8,984 nucleotides of DNA. It comes from Deltaproteobacteria bacterium. GTDB taxonomy: Bacteria; Desulfobacterota; Desulfobacteria; Desulfobacterales; ETH-SRB1. Made by a program: the position numbers and the translations under genes. The stretch is from contig JAFCZU010000210.1 of the NCBI GenBank assembly GCA_019314185.1, positions 1-8,984 of the forward strand, in the 5' to 3' direction. Shown piece after piece: positions 1 to 6,454 of the stretch. The notes under the pieces were generated by a model. That model made no database searches. It saw only the letters and a list, made by a program, of their open reading frames with translations, and was not told the DNA's origin. The number at the start of each line of letters is the position of its first letter. Position 1 is the first letter of the stretch.

Positions 1-111
1 ACAGGGTATCCTGTTGAAATGCTGGAGCTTGATATGGATATTGAATCGGATCTCGGCATTGATTCAATAAAAAGGGTGGAAATACTCTCCGCTATAGAAG
101 AAAAAATGCCT
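1..111 (+). repeat. Direct repeat copy A (ACP1 coding segment)
   Basis: These 111 bases recur without a mismatch at 328-438, an offset of 327 bp or 109 codons. They encode the ACP core from TGYPVEML to EEKMP, including the phosphopantetheine Ser. The match starts at the first base of the window, so the true repeat may extend further upstream. Identity at synonymous positions implies recent tandem duplication or gene conversion. Confidence 0.97.
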
Positions 112-2991
112 GACTTGCCTTCTGTTTCGCCGGAAATCATGGGCAGCCTTAAAACATTAGGACAAATTGTAGAATATCTAACCGAATCTGATAAAGAAGA
201 AAACCGATCCAGACCAAAAGAAAAGAAAACACAAAAAAGCGCTCCCCAAGAGACTGCCTCTCAAACCAGTCAAAAAATACAAAGCCCCAAAATCCAAAAC
301 AAGATACTTGAGGTAGTCAGCCAACTTACAGGGTATCCTGTTGAAATGCTGGAGCTTGATATGGATATTGAATCGGATCTCGGCATTGATTCAATAAAAA
401 GGGTGGAAATACTCTCCGCTATAGAAGAAAAAATGCCTAGATATCTAACCGGATCTGACAAAAACGATGCGCAGAAAAAACAGAATGAAAAGGTTATATC
501 TAAAAGTAAAACAGATATTAAACCAGATGTTAAAATCGATCGAAAAGTCATGTCTTTATCTGAAAAACCGCTTCTATATGAAAACAAATTAAGTATTCCC
601 AATGGAAGAAAAGTATTAATTACTGATGACAAAGCCGGACTTTCAAAAGCAATCGCTAACGAGCTGACATCACTTAATATTGACGCATCTGTTATTTCAA
701 ATGATATATTAAAAAATAAAAAAAAGCTTCCGCCGGCAGGAGGGTTCATAATTCTTCCTGACCAGGAAATGATCGACCCAAATTATTCCCAAAATAATGG
801 ATCAAATTTGCCGGATGACACATTTCTGAAAAATGCTTTTGAGCTTACAAGCCGTGTTGCCCGTGATCTTCTTGATTCCGCAGAAAAAGGCGGAGCTGTA
901 TTTGCAACAATAACATCCCTTGACGGAGCTTTTGGTTTTAAAGGCAGGGACATTAATAATCCTTTACAGGGCGGTCTTGCAGGTCTTGTAAAAACAGCCT
1001 CGATTGAATGGGCAAATGTCAACTGTCATGCCATAGACATATCGCCTGACTGGAAAAACAATAAAGAGATAGCAAAAGCCGTTGTATATGAACTTTTAAA
1101 TCCTGATCTTTCAGCTCCTGTTGAAACAGGCCTGAGCCATGATTCAAGATTAATACTCGAGCTTGAATCTTCTCCTTATCCTCAGGGAAAAATTGACCTC
1201 GATCACGATGATGTTGTTGTTGTAACCGGAGGGGCTCGAGGTGTTACCGCTGCTTCGGCTCTTGCCCTTGCAAAACACGCAAAGCCGACCCTTGTTCTGC
1301 TTGGTCGATCACCCAATCCGTCACCTGAACCAGAATGGCTCGCATCTATAACTGATGAGTCTGCCATTAAAAAAGCAATTCTAAAAAACGAATTCAGCGG
1401 AAATCATGTATCTCCGGTTCAGTTGGAAAAATCATATAAAAAGCATATTGCGAATCGTGAAATTACAGAAAACCTTGTTAGGCTTAAAGAAACCGGCTCA
1501 ACCGTGCTTTACTATTCTGTTGATGTTCGTGATTTTGATAAAGTCAAATCGATCCTTGATGAAGTCAGATCAAGCCATGGCCCGATTAAAGGCATTATTC
1601 ATGGCGCCGGAACTCTTGAAGACCGGCTTATCGTTGAAAAAACTGTCCAGCAGTTTGAAACTGTATTTGATACAAAGGTCAAAGGGCTTAAAACACTTCT
1701 TGAAACTACAAAGCAGGATGATCTCAAATATATTGTCCTTTTTTCATCTGTAACGGCAAGGTTCGGCAACAAGGGGCAGGCTGATTATGCCATGGCTAAT
1801 GAGGTTTTAAATAAGATCGCCCGGCATGAATCCATTGTCAGGCCTGATTGCAAAGTAATTTCCATAAACTGGGGACCATGGGATGGAGGCATGGTATCAC
1901 CTGCCCTGAAACGAGAATTTGTTCGAAGCAAAATTGAGCTGATCCCCACAGATTCAGGCGCCATGTGTATGCTTTATGAGATGATGGGAGATAAAAGCCA
2001 TCCTGTAGAAATTGTTATAGGCGCCAATATAACTGCTGCAAAAACCCTTGTTTCAGGACAAGAACAGGTTTCACTTTCTGATACTAAACCAAATCTTTCA
2101 CTTACTGCAAAACGTAAAATTGACATTAACAGTTACCCTGTTCTTGAATCACACATCCTTGATGGAAATCCTGTTGTGCCTTTTGCTCTCATAACAGAAT
2201 GGCTTGGGCATGGAGCCCTTCATGAAAACCCTGGGCTTCTTTTTCATGGATTGGATGATATGCGACTATTAAGTGGCATCAAGCTTAATCATAACAAAAA
2301 GATGATCCGTCTCATGGCAGGCAAATCCAGAAAAAAAGGCTCAATTTTTGAAGTGGATGTTGAAATCAGGAACGGAATTAAAAACGGAATAGAGATGATT
2401 CACTCGAGAGCAAAGGCTATTTTGACAGACAAACCTGCTCAGCCGCCGCTTTTTAATGGATTGGACGATATAGATTCAAAACCTTTTCCCATGAACATTG
2501 ATGAAATATACGAAAAAATACTGTTTCACGGCGCCGAACTTCGCGGGATCAAAGAAATAATATCCTATTCATCCAATAAAATGGCAGCCATGGTTTCATC
2601 AGCCCCTCAACCGGCGAAATGGATATCAAATCCCATGAGAAGTAAATGGATAGCTGATCCGCTTGTAATAGACTGCGCCTTTCAGATGGCAATTATATGG
2701 GCTTTTGAAAACACAGGGTCAGTTTCACTTCCTAATTACGTAGCTTCTTACCGACAGTATAGAAATAATTTTCCATCAGATGGAGTTAAAGCAGTACTTG
2801 AGGTAAAAGAAGCAACCGAACATAAAATGAAATGCGATTTTACCTTCCTTGATCAAAACAATGTTGTTATCGCCCTGTTAACCGGTTACGAAGCCATAAT
2901 AGATGATTCGCTTATTAATGCGTTTAAGTCTGGGTATTCTGAAAGCGCTGTAACTACTCAGGTAGATATGCTGAAGGCTGAAGGCTTTTAG
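1..2991 (+). CDS. pfaA: PfaA-type polyunsaturated fatty acid / secondary lipid synthase, C-terminal part (ACP-ACP-KR-DH), 5' partial
   Basis: The frame is open from base 1 and ends at TAG 2989-2991, giving 996 residues of a larger cytoplasmic iterative type I synthase. In the known PfaA order (KS-MAT-tandem ACP-KR-DH) the KS and MAT domains would lie upstream. Seen here: two ACPs with the LGIDSIKRVEIL phosphopantetheine motif (Ser22 and Ser131, counted from base 1), separated by a Lys/Gln/Ser/Pro-rich linker. A ketoreductase follows: a structural Rossmann half at about 200-385, the NADPH motif TGGARGVT at 409-416, and catalytic Ser582/583, Tyr596 and Asn600 (SSV...DYAMAN). The last region is a double-hotdog dehydratase with HxxxGxxxxP (His718, Gly722) and DxxxQ (Asp891, Gln895), so KR and DH look active. 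The domains would reduce and dehydrate beta-ketoacyl chains held on the ACPs. ACP2 lacks its C-terminal helices. No pfaB/C/D-like gene follows; the next genes run convergently. A related secondary-lipid synthase is an alternative to true PUFA production. Confidence 0.9.
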   Translation, partial: TGYPVEMLELDMDIESDLGIDSIKRVEILSAIEEKMPDLPSVSPEIMGSLKTLGQIVEYLTESDKEENRSRPKEKKTQKSAPQETASQTSQKIQSPKIQNKILEVVSQLTGYPVEMLELDMDIESDLGIDSIKRVEILSAIEEKMPRYLTGSDKNDAQKKQNEKVISKSKTDIKPDVKIDRKVMSLSEKPLLYENKLSIPNGRKVLITDDKAGLSKAIANELTSLNIDASVISNDILKNKKKLPPAGGFIILPDQEMIDPNYSQNNGSNLPDDTFLKNAFELTSRVARDLLDSAEKGGAVFATITSLDGAFGFKGRDINNPLQGGLAGLVKTASIEWANVNCHAIDISPDWKNNKEIAKAVVYELLNPDLSAPVETGLSHDSRLILELESSPYPQGKIDLDHDDVVVVTGGARGVTAASALALAKHAKPTLVLLGRSPNPSPEPEWLASITDESAIKKAILKNEFSGNHVSPVQLEKSYKKHIANREITENLVRLKETGSTVLYYSVDVRDFDKVKSILDEVRSSHGPIKGIIHGAGTLEDRLIVEKTVQQFETVFDTKVKGLKTLLETTKQDDLKYIVLFSSVTARFGNKGQADYAMANEVLNKIARHESIVRPDCKVISINWGPWDGGMVSPALKREFVRSKIELIPTDSGAMCMLYEMMGDKSHPVEIVIGANITAAKTLVSGQEQVSLSDTKPNLSLTAKRKIDINSYPVLESHILDGNPVVPFALITEWLGHGALHENPGLLFHGLDDMRLLSGIKLNHNKKMIRLMAGKSRKKGSIFEVDVEIRNGIKNGIEMIHSRAKAILTDKPAQPPLFNGLDDIDSKPFPMNIDEIYEKILFHGAELRGIKEIISYSSNKMAAMVSSAPQPAKWISNPMRSKWIADPLVIDCAFQMAIIWAFENTGSVSLPNYVASYRQYRNNFPSDGVKAVLEVKEATEHKMKCDFTFLDQNNVVIALLTGYEAIIDDSLINAFKSGYSESAVTTQVDMLKAEGF
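328..438 (+). repeat. Direct repeat copy B (ACP2 coding segment), followed by a 60-bp deletion
   Basis: This copy is identical to 1-111. Directly after it the alignment to copy A jumps: the atatcta word at 174-180 in copy A sits at 441-447 here, so the offset falls from 327 to 267. Copy B therefore lacks exactly 60 bp (20 codons) corresponding to the DLPSVSPEIMGSLKTLGQIV part of ACP1, the loop and helices III-IV. Homology resumes at YLTxSDK with a few substitutions. Confidence 0.95.
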
Positions 2992-3025
2992 AGGAAAAGC
3001 TCACAAAACCTCAAATATGATGGTG

Positions 3026-3057
3026 TCGTAAAAAGTTGAAAAACCACTTTTTTACGA
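3026..3057. repeat. AT-rich inverted repeat between convergent genes
   Basis: TCGTAAAAAGT at 3026-3036 faces ACTTTTTTACGA at 3046-3057, complementary apart from one extra A/T, with a 9-nt loop. It lies 35 bp past the synthase stop and 58 bp past the helicase stop on the other strand. It could end transcription from either side, but neither strand has a T-run after the stem, so it is not a canonical intrinsic terminator. A dispersed repeat is the other option. Confidence 0.5.
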
Positions 3058-3115
3058 ACCGTATTAGGTATAAGTATTTGATATAACAATATCCTTCAGC
3101 CCGCAGCCTTCGGAC

Positions 3116-4486
3116 TTAGTTATTATATACATTTTGCCTTGCCAGCGCAGCTTTTTTCAAAACATCAACCTTAACATCAACATAATCGTAGACTCTTGCT
3201 TTCTGTTTTCCCGGCGCCGGCCTGAGTACTCTTCCGAGATATTGTATCACCCTGCCACTAAACCGGACAGGGGTTGCAAAAAACAGGGTTGACAAATCCT
3301 TGCAGTCAAACCCCTCCCCTATCAACTGGCCTGTGGCAATAAGCACCTTGACCTGCCCCTGATTCAATCTTTCAAGCACGTTTTGCCTCTCGCTATTGCT
3401 AACATCTCCTGTCAGCAGTTCTGATGACACTTTGTGCTTATATTTCAAAAGCGCCCGCAAAGTTTCGCAATGTTTTTTTCTGTCAGACAAAACCAGACAA
3501 ACTCCGACGATATTCCTGGATTCCAGCGCCACGTCCGAAGCTATAAGCTGATTCCTGTCGTCATCTGCCGTAAGTTCGGAAAGCATTTTGCTGTATTCAT
3601 TTACCGGATCATAATATGGATTAAAATCTGTTTCTCTAAGTATTACTTCAGCAGGCAAAACATATCCTTTTTTAATCAAAAGGTTTTTATCCACCTCGTG
3701 ATGCACATCCCCAAGGTGCCAGAATATCAATTTTGAGAGATTGTCACGCCTCCATGGTGTGGCAGATAACCCAAGCATGTATTTAGAATCAAAACAGGTC
3801 ACAGCTTCTGTAAATGTCCTGCTTGGGCATCGATGACATTCATCAACAATGAGAAAACCTGTTTTTTGAGCCACTGTTTCAGCAAATTTATAAAGCGACT
3901 GCACAAGTGCAACAGTGACCTTTTCCCCTATATTTTTCTTTCCCCCGCCTATAAAACCAACATCATCGATCGGAATTCCAAGAAAAGCGCTTATCCGGTC
4001 AACCCATTGAAAAGCCAGATCTTTTGTGTGCACCACAATCAACGCGGGCTGACAGCGCTCTGCTATCATATTCAAAGCCATTACTGTTTTCCCGCTTCCA
4101 GTAGGAGCGCACAAAGTGCCAAAGTCTTTCGCAAGCATAATACCAACAGCTTCCTTCTGGAAATGTTTCAGCTTGCCGGCAAAACTAAAATCTACCACCT
4201 CCATGGCGCGCCTCTGGTCATCAATTTGATATTTTATGTCATAATGCCTGCACAGCAATATCAACTGACGCATATAACCGCGTGGAATCCATAAACCGTC
4301 TCCTCTAATTTTATCATAAAACTCCAACACCTTTGGAGTGCCTTTGTTCCAGCGGCTCATCCTGTCGTTTTCAATCCATTTGGGATTCGGAAAGGTCAGT
4401 TTTTCAATCAGAATTTGCCTGAGGTCCTGCGGAATATCGATAAGGCGGAGATTATTTTTAATGGTAATTTTCAAAATATCATGCAA
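3116..4486 (-). CDS. XPB/Rad25-like superfamily 2 DEAD/DEAH-box helicase
   Basis: 456 residues with a full SF2 motif set: FQKEAV upstream of motif I, Walker A APTGSGKT at 127-134, motif Ia around VVHTKDLAFQW 151-161, DECH Walker B at 215-218, SATP motif III at 241-244, motif IV about 327-343, motif V LIATGQLIGEGFD about 382-394, and motif VI QYLGRVLRP at 415-423 with both arginines. This is an ATP-driven nucleic-acid translocase of the compact two-RecA kind. The N-terminal ~100 residues are a separate small domain I cannot name. The start is TTG at 4486, because the nearest ATG (4482-4480) is out of frame. It overlaps the upstream gene's TGA by 8 nt (TTGCATGA), which points to translational coupling. 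A weak purine stretch (GAAAAG) lies just upstream. It is the last gene of the minus-strand operon. Its substrate is unknown: DNA repair, transcription-coupled processes or a conflict role are all possible. Confidence 0.9.
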   Translation of the reverse strand: MHDILKITIKNNLRLIDIPQDLRQILIEKLTFPNPKWIENDRMSRWNKGTPKVLEFYDKIRGDGLWIPRGYMRQLILLCRHYDIKYQIDDQRRAMEVVDFSFAGKLKHFQKEAVGIMLAKDFGTLCAPTGSGKTVMALNMIAERCQPALIVVHTKDLAFQWVDRISAFLGIPIDDVGFIGGGKKNIGEKVTVALVQSLYKFAETVAQKTGFLIVDECHRCPSRTFTEAVTCFDSKYMLGLSATPWRRDNLSKLIFWHLGDVHHEVDKNLLIKKGYVLPAEVILRETDFNPYYDPVNEYSKMLSELTADDDRNQLIASDVALESRNIVGVCLVLSDRKKHCETLRALLKYKHKVSSELLTGDVSNSERQNVLERLNQGQVKVLIATGQLIGEGFDCKDLSTLFFATPVRFSGRVIQYLGRVLRPAPGKQKARVYDYVDVKVDVLKKAALARQNVYNN

Positions 4487-5111
4487 CTTTTCTATTTTCT
4501 ATTTTCTGCTGTGCTCTGCGCTTTACACGCAAAAGCCCAGGGCTATTGTGCATATACATAAGAGGTGATAAATATCCTGCATCTATAAAATATTTCTCAA
4601 GTGTGTCAAACAGCACCACCCTGTCCGGCCATGTGTACAGCTTTTTTCTTTTTTTCAGCTCTTCCCATATCTGCGCTGCATCCGGATTCAAATCAAACAC
4701 ATCTTTTTTTGCCTGCTCACAGAGAAACATCTCACAAACAATCGGCTTTATTTTCCACATACACCCGTTTTCTCCAAGATAGACACACTTAAACCCGTCG
4801 TTTGGCTTTTTCAAAACAAACAGCAGCTCATTAATCTCATTTTCCTGAGAGACCAGAGCATTGATAACAACATCACCCCAAAAAGTAATGATTCCTTCAC
4901 GAGAACAACAGGCGCTCAGCTTGCTCTGGTAGCATTTTTGAGTGCAGACTTCACTGAAATGGGCAGAAAGAAAAGAGCCAACCTCATCACGAAATAAAAG
5001 ATAGTCCGAGACTTCTTCTTCAAGCTTTTCCCTTTCCAGTACGGAAATGCCGGATAGATGCCTTTGAAGCATCTCCAGCGCGTTTGACTGCTCTTTGTTG
5101 TAAGAATCCAT
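4479..5111 (-). CDS. Cysteine-cluster protein, YkgJ-like (Fe-S/Zn binding)
   Basis: 210 residues. Eight cysteines sit in two groups: Cys56, 60, 68 and 69, then Cys109, 117, 126 and 131. The spacing CxxxC...CC...Cx7Cx8Cx4C resembles the CxxCxxC (YkgJ, UPF0153-type) family of putative Zn/Fe-chelating proteins, whose biochemical role is unsettled. The N-terminal ~50 residues are helical and charged, possibly a coiled coil (about 24-45). The C-terminus is Lys/Arg-rich (about 195-208), compatible with nucleic-acid contact. No signal peptide or membrane segment is visible, so it is cytoplasmic. The start is ATG 5111, 3 nt after the fmdB-like stop, with an AAGAG stretch inside the end of that gene as ribosome site. 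Its stop overlaps the helicase start, so both proteins are probably made together. That is the best clue to a shared function, but no function is proven. Confidence 0.85.
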   Translation of the reverse strand: MDSYNKEQSNALEMLQRHLSGISVLEREKLEEEVSDYLLFRDEVGSFLSAHFSEVCTQKCYQSKLSACCSREGIITFWGDVVINALVSQENEINELLFVLKKPNDGFKCVYLGENGCMWKIKPIVCEMFLCEQAKKDVFDLNPDAAQIWEELKKRKKLYTWPDRVVLFDTLEKYFIDAGYLSPLMYMHNSPGLLRVKRRAQQKIENRKVA

Positions 5112-5114
5112 AGT

Positions 5115-5369
5115 TTACTCTTTTAAGTGTCCGCAACAACTTCCAGGACCAGCACATCCCGCGTGACCTGGGCTGGACCCGCAACATGTTGTGTCGCCTG
5201 GACCGGGCATACTGTTATGTGAAGGCCCTGATAATGATGAATGAGCGGAAAGTAATTTATCAAGATTCCGGCTGCCGCATGCCGTGCATCGCGGCTTATC
5301 ACCTGAATCGGTTATGAGTATTTCGCTTTGTTTTCCGCAGTCCAGACATAAAAAATCAAATAACGGCAT
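5115..5369 (-). CDS. FmdB-family zinc-ribbon protein with Cys/Gly-rich tail
   Basis: 84 residues. The N-terminal MPLFDFLCLDCGK pattern with Cys8/Cys11 and Cys28/Cys31 (two CxxC pairs) is the standard single zinc ribbon of the FmdB putative regulatory family. The second half is low-complexity, Ser/Gly/Pro-rich and carries five more cysteines (62, 63, 72, 78, 79) in TTCCG, AGCAG and SCCGH settings. This tail could bind metal or simply be flexible. The name comes from a gene near formylmethanofuran dehydrogenase in methylotrophs; the molecular role is unknown. A clear Shine-Dalgarno AGGAG (top-strand 5377-5381) sits 7 nt before ATG 5369, in the 13-nt gap after the preceding gene. The next gene starts 3 nt after its stop. 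Confidence 0.87.
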   Translation of the reverse strand: MPLFDFLCLDCGKQSEILITDSGDKPRCTACGSRNLDKLLSAHSSLSGPSHNSMPGPGDTTCCGSSPGHAGCAGPGSCCGHLKE

Positions 5370-5382
5370 ATTTATTCTCCTA

Positions 5383-5640
5383 TTATTTCAAATTTTTTCC
5401 CTTAAACAACCCCTCAAATTCAATCCCCGGCCCAATACATCGCCATCCTTCTTTTTTTAACTGGGTTCCGGTTGCATTAAAGTCAACACCTTCCATTTCT
5501 TCCAAAACATGAATCCGATCTCGTTCATTATTAACCAGGAAGGAAACCGCCTTGCCAGCCTTTGTAAGCAGGATGTAGCAACCGCTTATATGCTGAAACA
5601 CGCGCCGATTTTTCAACTTGTCCTTATTCTCTTTGGTCAT
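5383..5640 (-). CDS. Hypothetical 85-aa protein, first intact gene of the minus-strand operon
   Basis: I do not recognise a family. The 85-residue product is soluble and mixed in charge: a Lys/Arg-rich N-terminus (KENKDKLKNRR), a hydrophobic strand-like stretch (CYILLTKAGKAVSFLV, about 21-36), an acidic middle (HVLEEMEGVDF) and a basic C-terminus. It has two cysteines, no CxxC pair, no signal peptide and no membrane helix. The start is ATG 5640 with a GGGAAGAG stretch 4-11 nt upstream, a plausible ribosome site. Its stop lies 13 nt before the fmdB-like start, so the two are probably co-transcribed. A stand-alone regulatory or metal-pathway protein is possible, but there is no direct evidence. 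Confidence 0.65.
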   Translation of the reverse strand: MTKENKDKLKNRRVFQHISGCYILLTKAGKAVSFLVNNERDRIHVLEEMEGVDFNATGTQLKKEGWRCIGPGIEFEGLFKGKNLK

Positions 5641-5680
5641 CTATCTCTTCCCACCAAAGTTCCATCCAGGAAATATCTTC

Positions 5681-5923
5681 TCAAATAGCTTTATCTTTAT
5701 TCACCGTTTTTTCATAAAAAGACGTTCCAACCCTATCAATATGATTTTTCAGTTCAGGATGTTTTATGGTATGGTAGTTTACCAAATCAACGGTATAGGG
5801 CAAGCTGCTGTCTTCAAAATCGCTTTTCATTTTGCCGATAACCGTATTTTTCACCACTTCATTCATTATTGCCAGGTCAATATCGCTGCATAGTTTGTAA
5901 GTACCCTTGGCGGTGTTTGTCAA
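5681..5923 (-). pseudogene. MNT-type nucleotidyltransferase (HI0073-like antitoxin) remnant, N-terminus lost
   Basis: About 80 residues match the C-terminal two thirds of the minimal nucleotidyltransferase family that pairs with HEPN proteins (HI0073/HI0074 type). AKGTYKLCSDIDLAI carries two metal-binding Asp (14 and 16, counted from TTG 5923). The later LPYTVDLVNYHTIKHPEL carries the third (Asp46), and HIDRVG closes the fold. The part that should read FGSRAKG reads LTNTAKG, so the Gly-Ser of the nucleotide-binding motif is gone. The frame is closed by TGA (5944-5942) seven codons before the TTG, so the usual ~30 N-terminal residues are missing, and no ATG or ribosome site serves it. No HEPN partner is in the window; the 85-aa gene 40 bp downstream does not resemble one. 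I read it as a decayed antitoxin. A short protein from TTG is possible but would lack activity. Confidence 0.75.
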
Positions 5924-5996
5924 GCTGCTTGTCGCATTTTTTCATAATCGTTTTATTCAAAAAGAAGTGCATTTCTTTAAGCCGCTTTATTAATAT

Positions 5997-6273
5997 TCAA
6001 GTTTCGCGCCCTTGATTTCTATAAATATCAAGACGGCAAGGGTTGAAAATAACATTTTTACAGCGAAATCATTTACTTATATTTTGTAAACAGCAACCTG
6101 TGCAACATACATTATGGTCAGGCGCAAAGGAGATATAACATATTTAATTTAATGATGTATTAAGCATCAATCTTATATTAATTGATTGGCGCCGTTGTAA
6201 AAACCACAGGCAGTATATTTCGGTTTAAAATTATTTTTAGCCCTTTGGCTAAATTAAAGGGTGCGAAACTTGA
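5997..6273. mobile_element. Possible MITE-like element: 277 bp with 17-bp terminal inverted repeats
   Basis: TCAAGTTTCGCGCCCTT at 5997-6013 is matched in inverse by AAGGGTGCGAAACTTGA at 6257-6273, with one mismatch in 17. The interior is AT-rich, codes for nothing and contains further hairpins, such as TTTAGCC/GGCTAAA at 6236-6242 and 6247-6253, and CTTGAT/ATCAAG at 6011-6016 and 6027-6032. Inverted ends on a short noncoding segment fit a miniature inverted-repeat element. No clear target-site duplication flanks it, so an old insertion or simply paired regulatory sites remain possible. Confidence 0.4.
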
Positions 6274-6329
6274 GCTTGTTATCTCTAAAACCCGTTTTCA
6301 GGTTTTACCTTTTCCCTCAAAAAATACAG

Positions 6330-6358
6330 TTGACTTTGGTTTTAACAATCTGTAAGAT
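6330..6358 (+). promoter_or_regulatory. Sigma70-like promoter upstream of rhlE
   Basis: TTGACT at 6330-6335, a 17-bp spacer, then TAAGAT at 6353-6358: five of six and four of six consensus bases at ideal spacing. Transcription would begin near 6365, giving a leader of about 90 nt before the helicase start at 6455. The leader contains the terminator at 6400-6428. Confidence 0.6.
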
Positions 6359-6399
6359 ACAAAAAAGTTAATGTTCTTGGTTGTAACTAAAACCCACGT

Positions 6400-6428
6400 A
6401 AGCCCCGGAATAATCTGGGGCTTTTTTT
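6400..6428 (+). terminator. Intrinsic terminator / attenuator in the rhlE leader
   Basis: AAGCCCCGGA (6400-6409) pairs with TCTGGGGCTT (6414-6423) around an ATAA loop; nine pairs are Watson-Crick and one is G-U. Seven T (6422-6428) follow, so this is a strong rho-independent terminator for the + strand. It lies after the promoter at 6330-6358 and 26 bp before the helicase start, and no + strand gene precedes it. It therefore either attenuates the helicase transcript or ends a ~60-nt small RNA. Confidence 0.85.
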
Positions 6429-6454
6429 ATTGGAACACAGAAAGAAGGTATATA

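Larger units (their letters stand above)
5924..6454. other. 531-bp noncoding region between divergent genes
   Basis: No open frame with a credible start and ribosome site was found on either strand. The left ~70 bp are what remains upstream of the broken nucleotidyltransferase. At 5997-6273 lies a segment with 17-bp inverted ends. The right ~125 bp hold a promoter (6330-6358) and a terminator (6400-6428) leading into the RNA helicase. A good Shine-Dalgarno-like AAAGGAG at 6126-6132 is followed only by an ATG-ATG-TAT-TAA micro-frame, so no gene is called. Confidence 0.7.

Noticed and set aside
2970..3111. GCTGAAGG/CCTTCAGC words at the synthase end and in the spacer as a long-range terminator stem
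   Set aside because: Pairing is imperfect, more than 100 nt apart and without a T-run. It is too weak to call.
5681..5923. Functional toxin-antitoxin pair formed by the nucleotidyltransferase remnant and the 85-aa gene
   Set aside because: The nucleotidyltransferase lacks its GS motif and N-terminus, and the 85-aa protein shows no HEPN RxxxxH motif.
5936..6000. Minus-strand 31-codon frame beginning MHFFLNK and overlapping the antitoxin remnant
   Set aside because: It does not resemble the missing nucleotidyltransferase N-terminus, even allowing a frameshift, and has no ribosome site.
6126..6160. Strong Shine-Dalgarno-like AAAGGAG as a sign of a small gene
   Set aside because: Only an ATG-ATG-TAT-TAA micro-frame follows, at poor spacing, so there is no codable product.
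6371..6454. ATG at 6371 as an upstream start for the RhlE frame
   Set aside because: It would translate through the intrinsic terminator and has no ribosome site. Family proteins start at the MNFKSF position, which matches TTG 6455 with GAAGG upstream.
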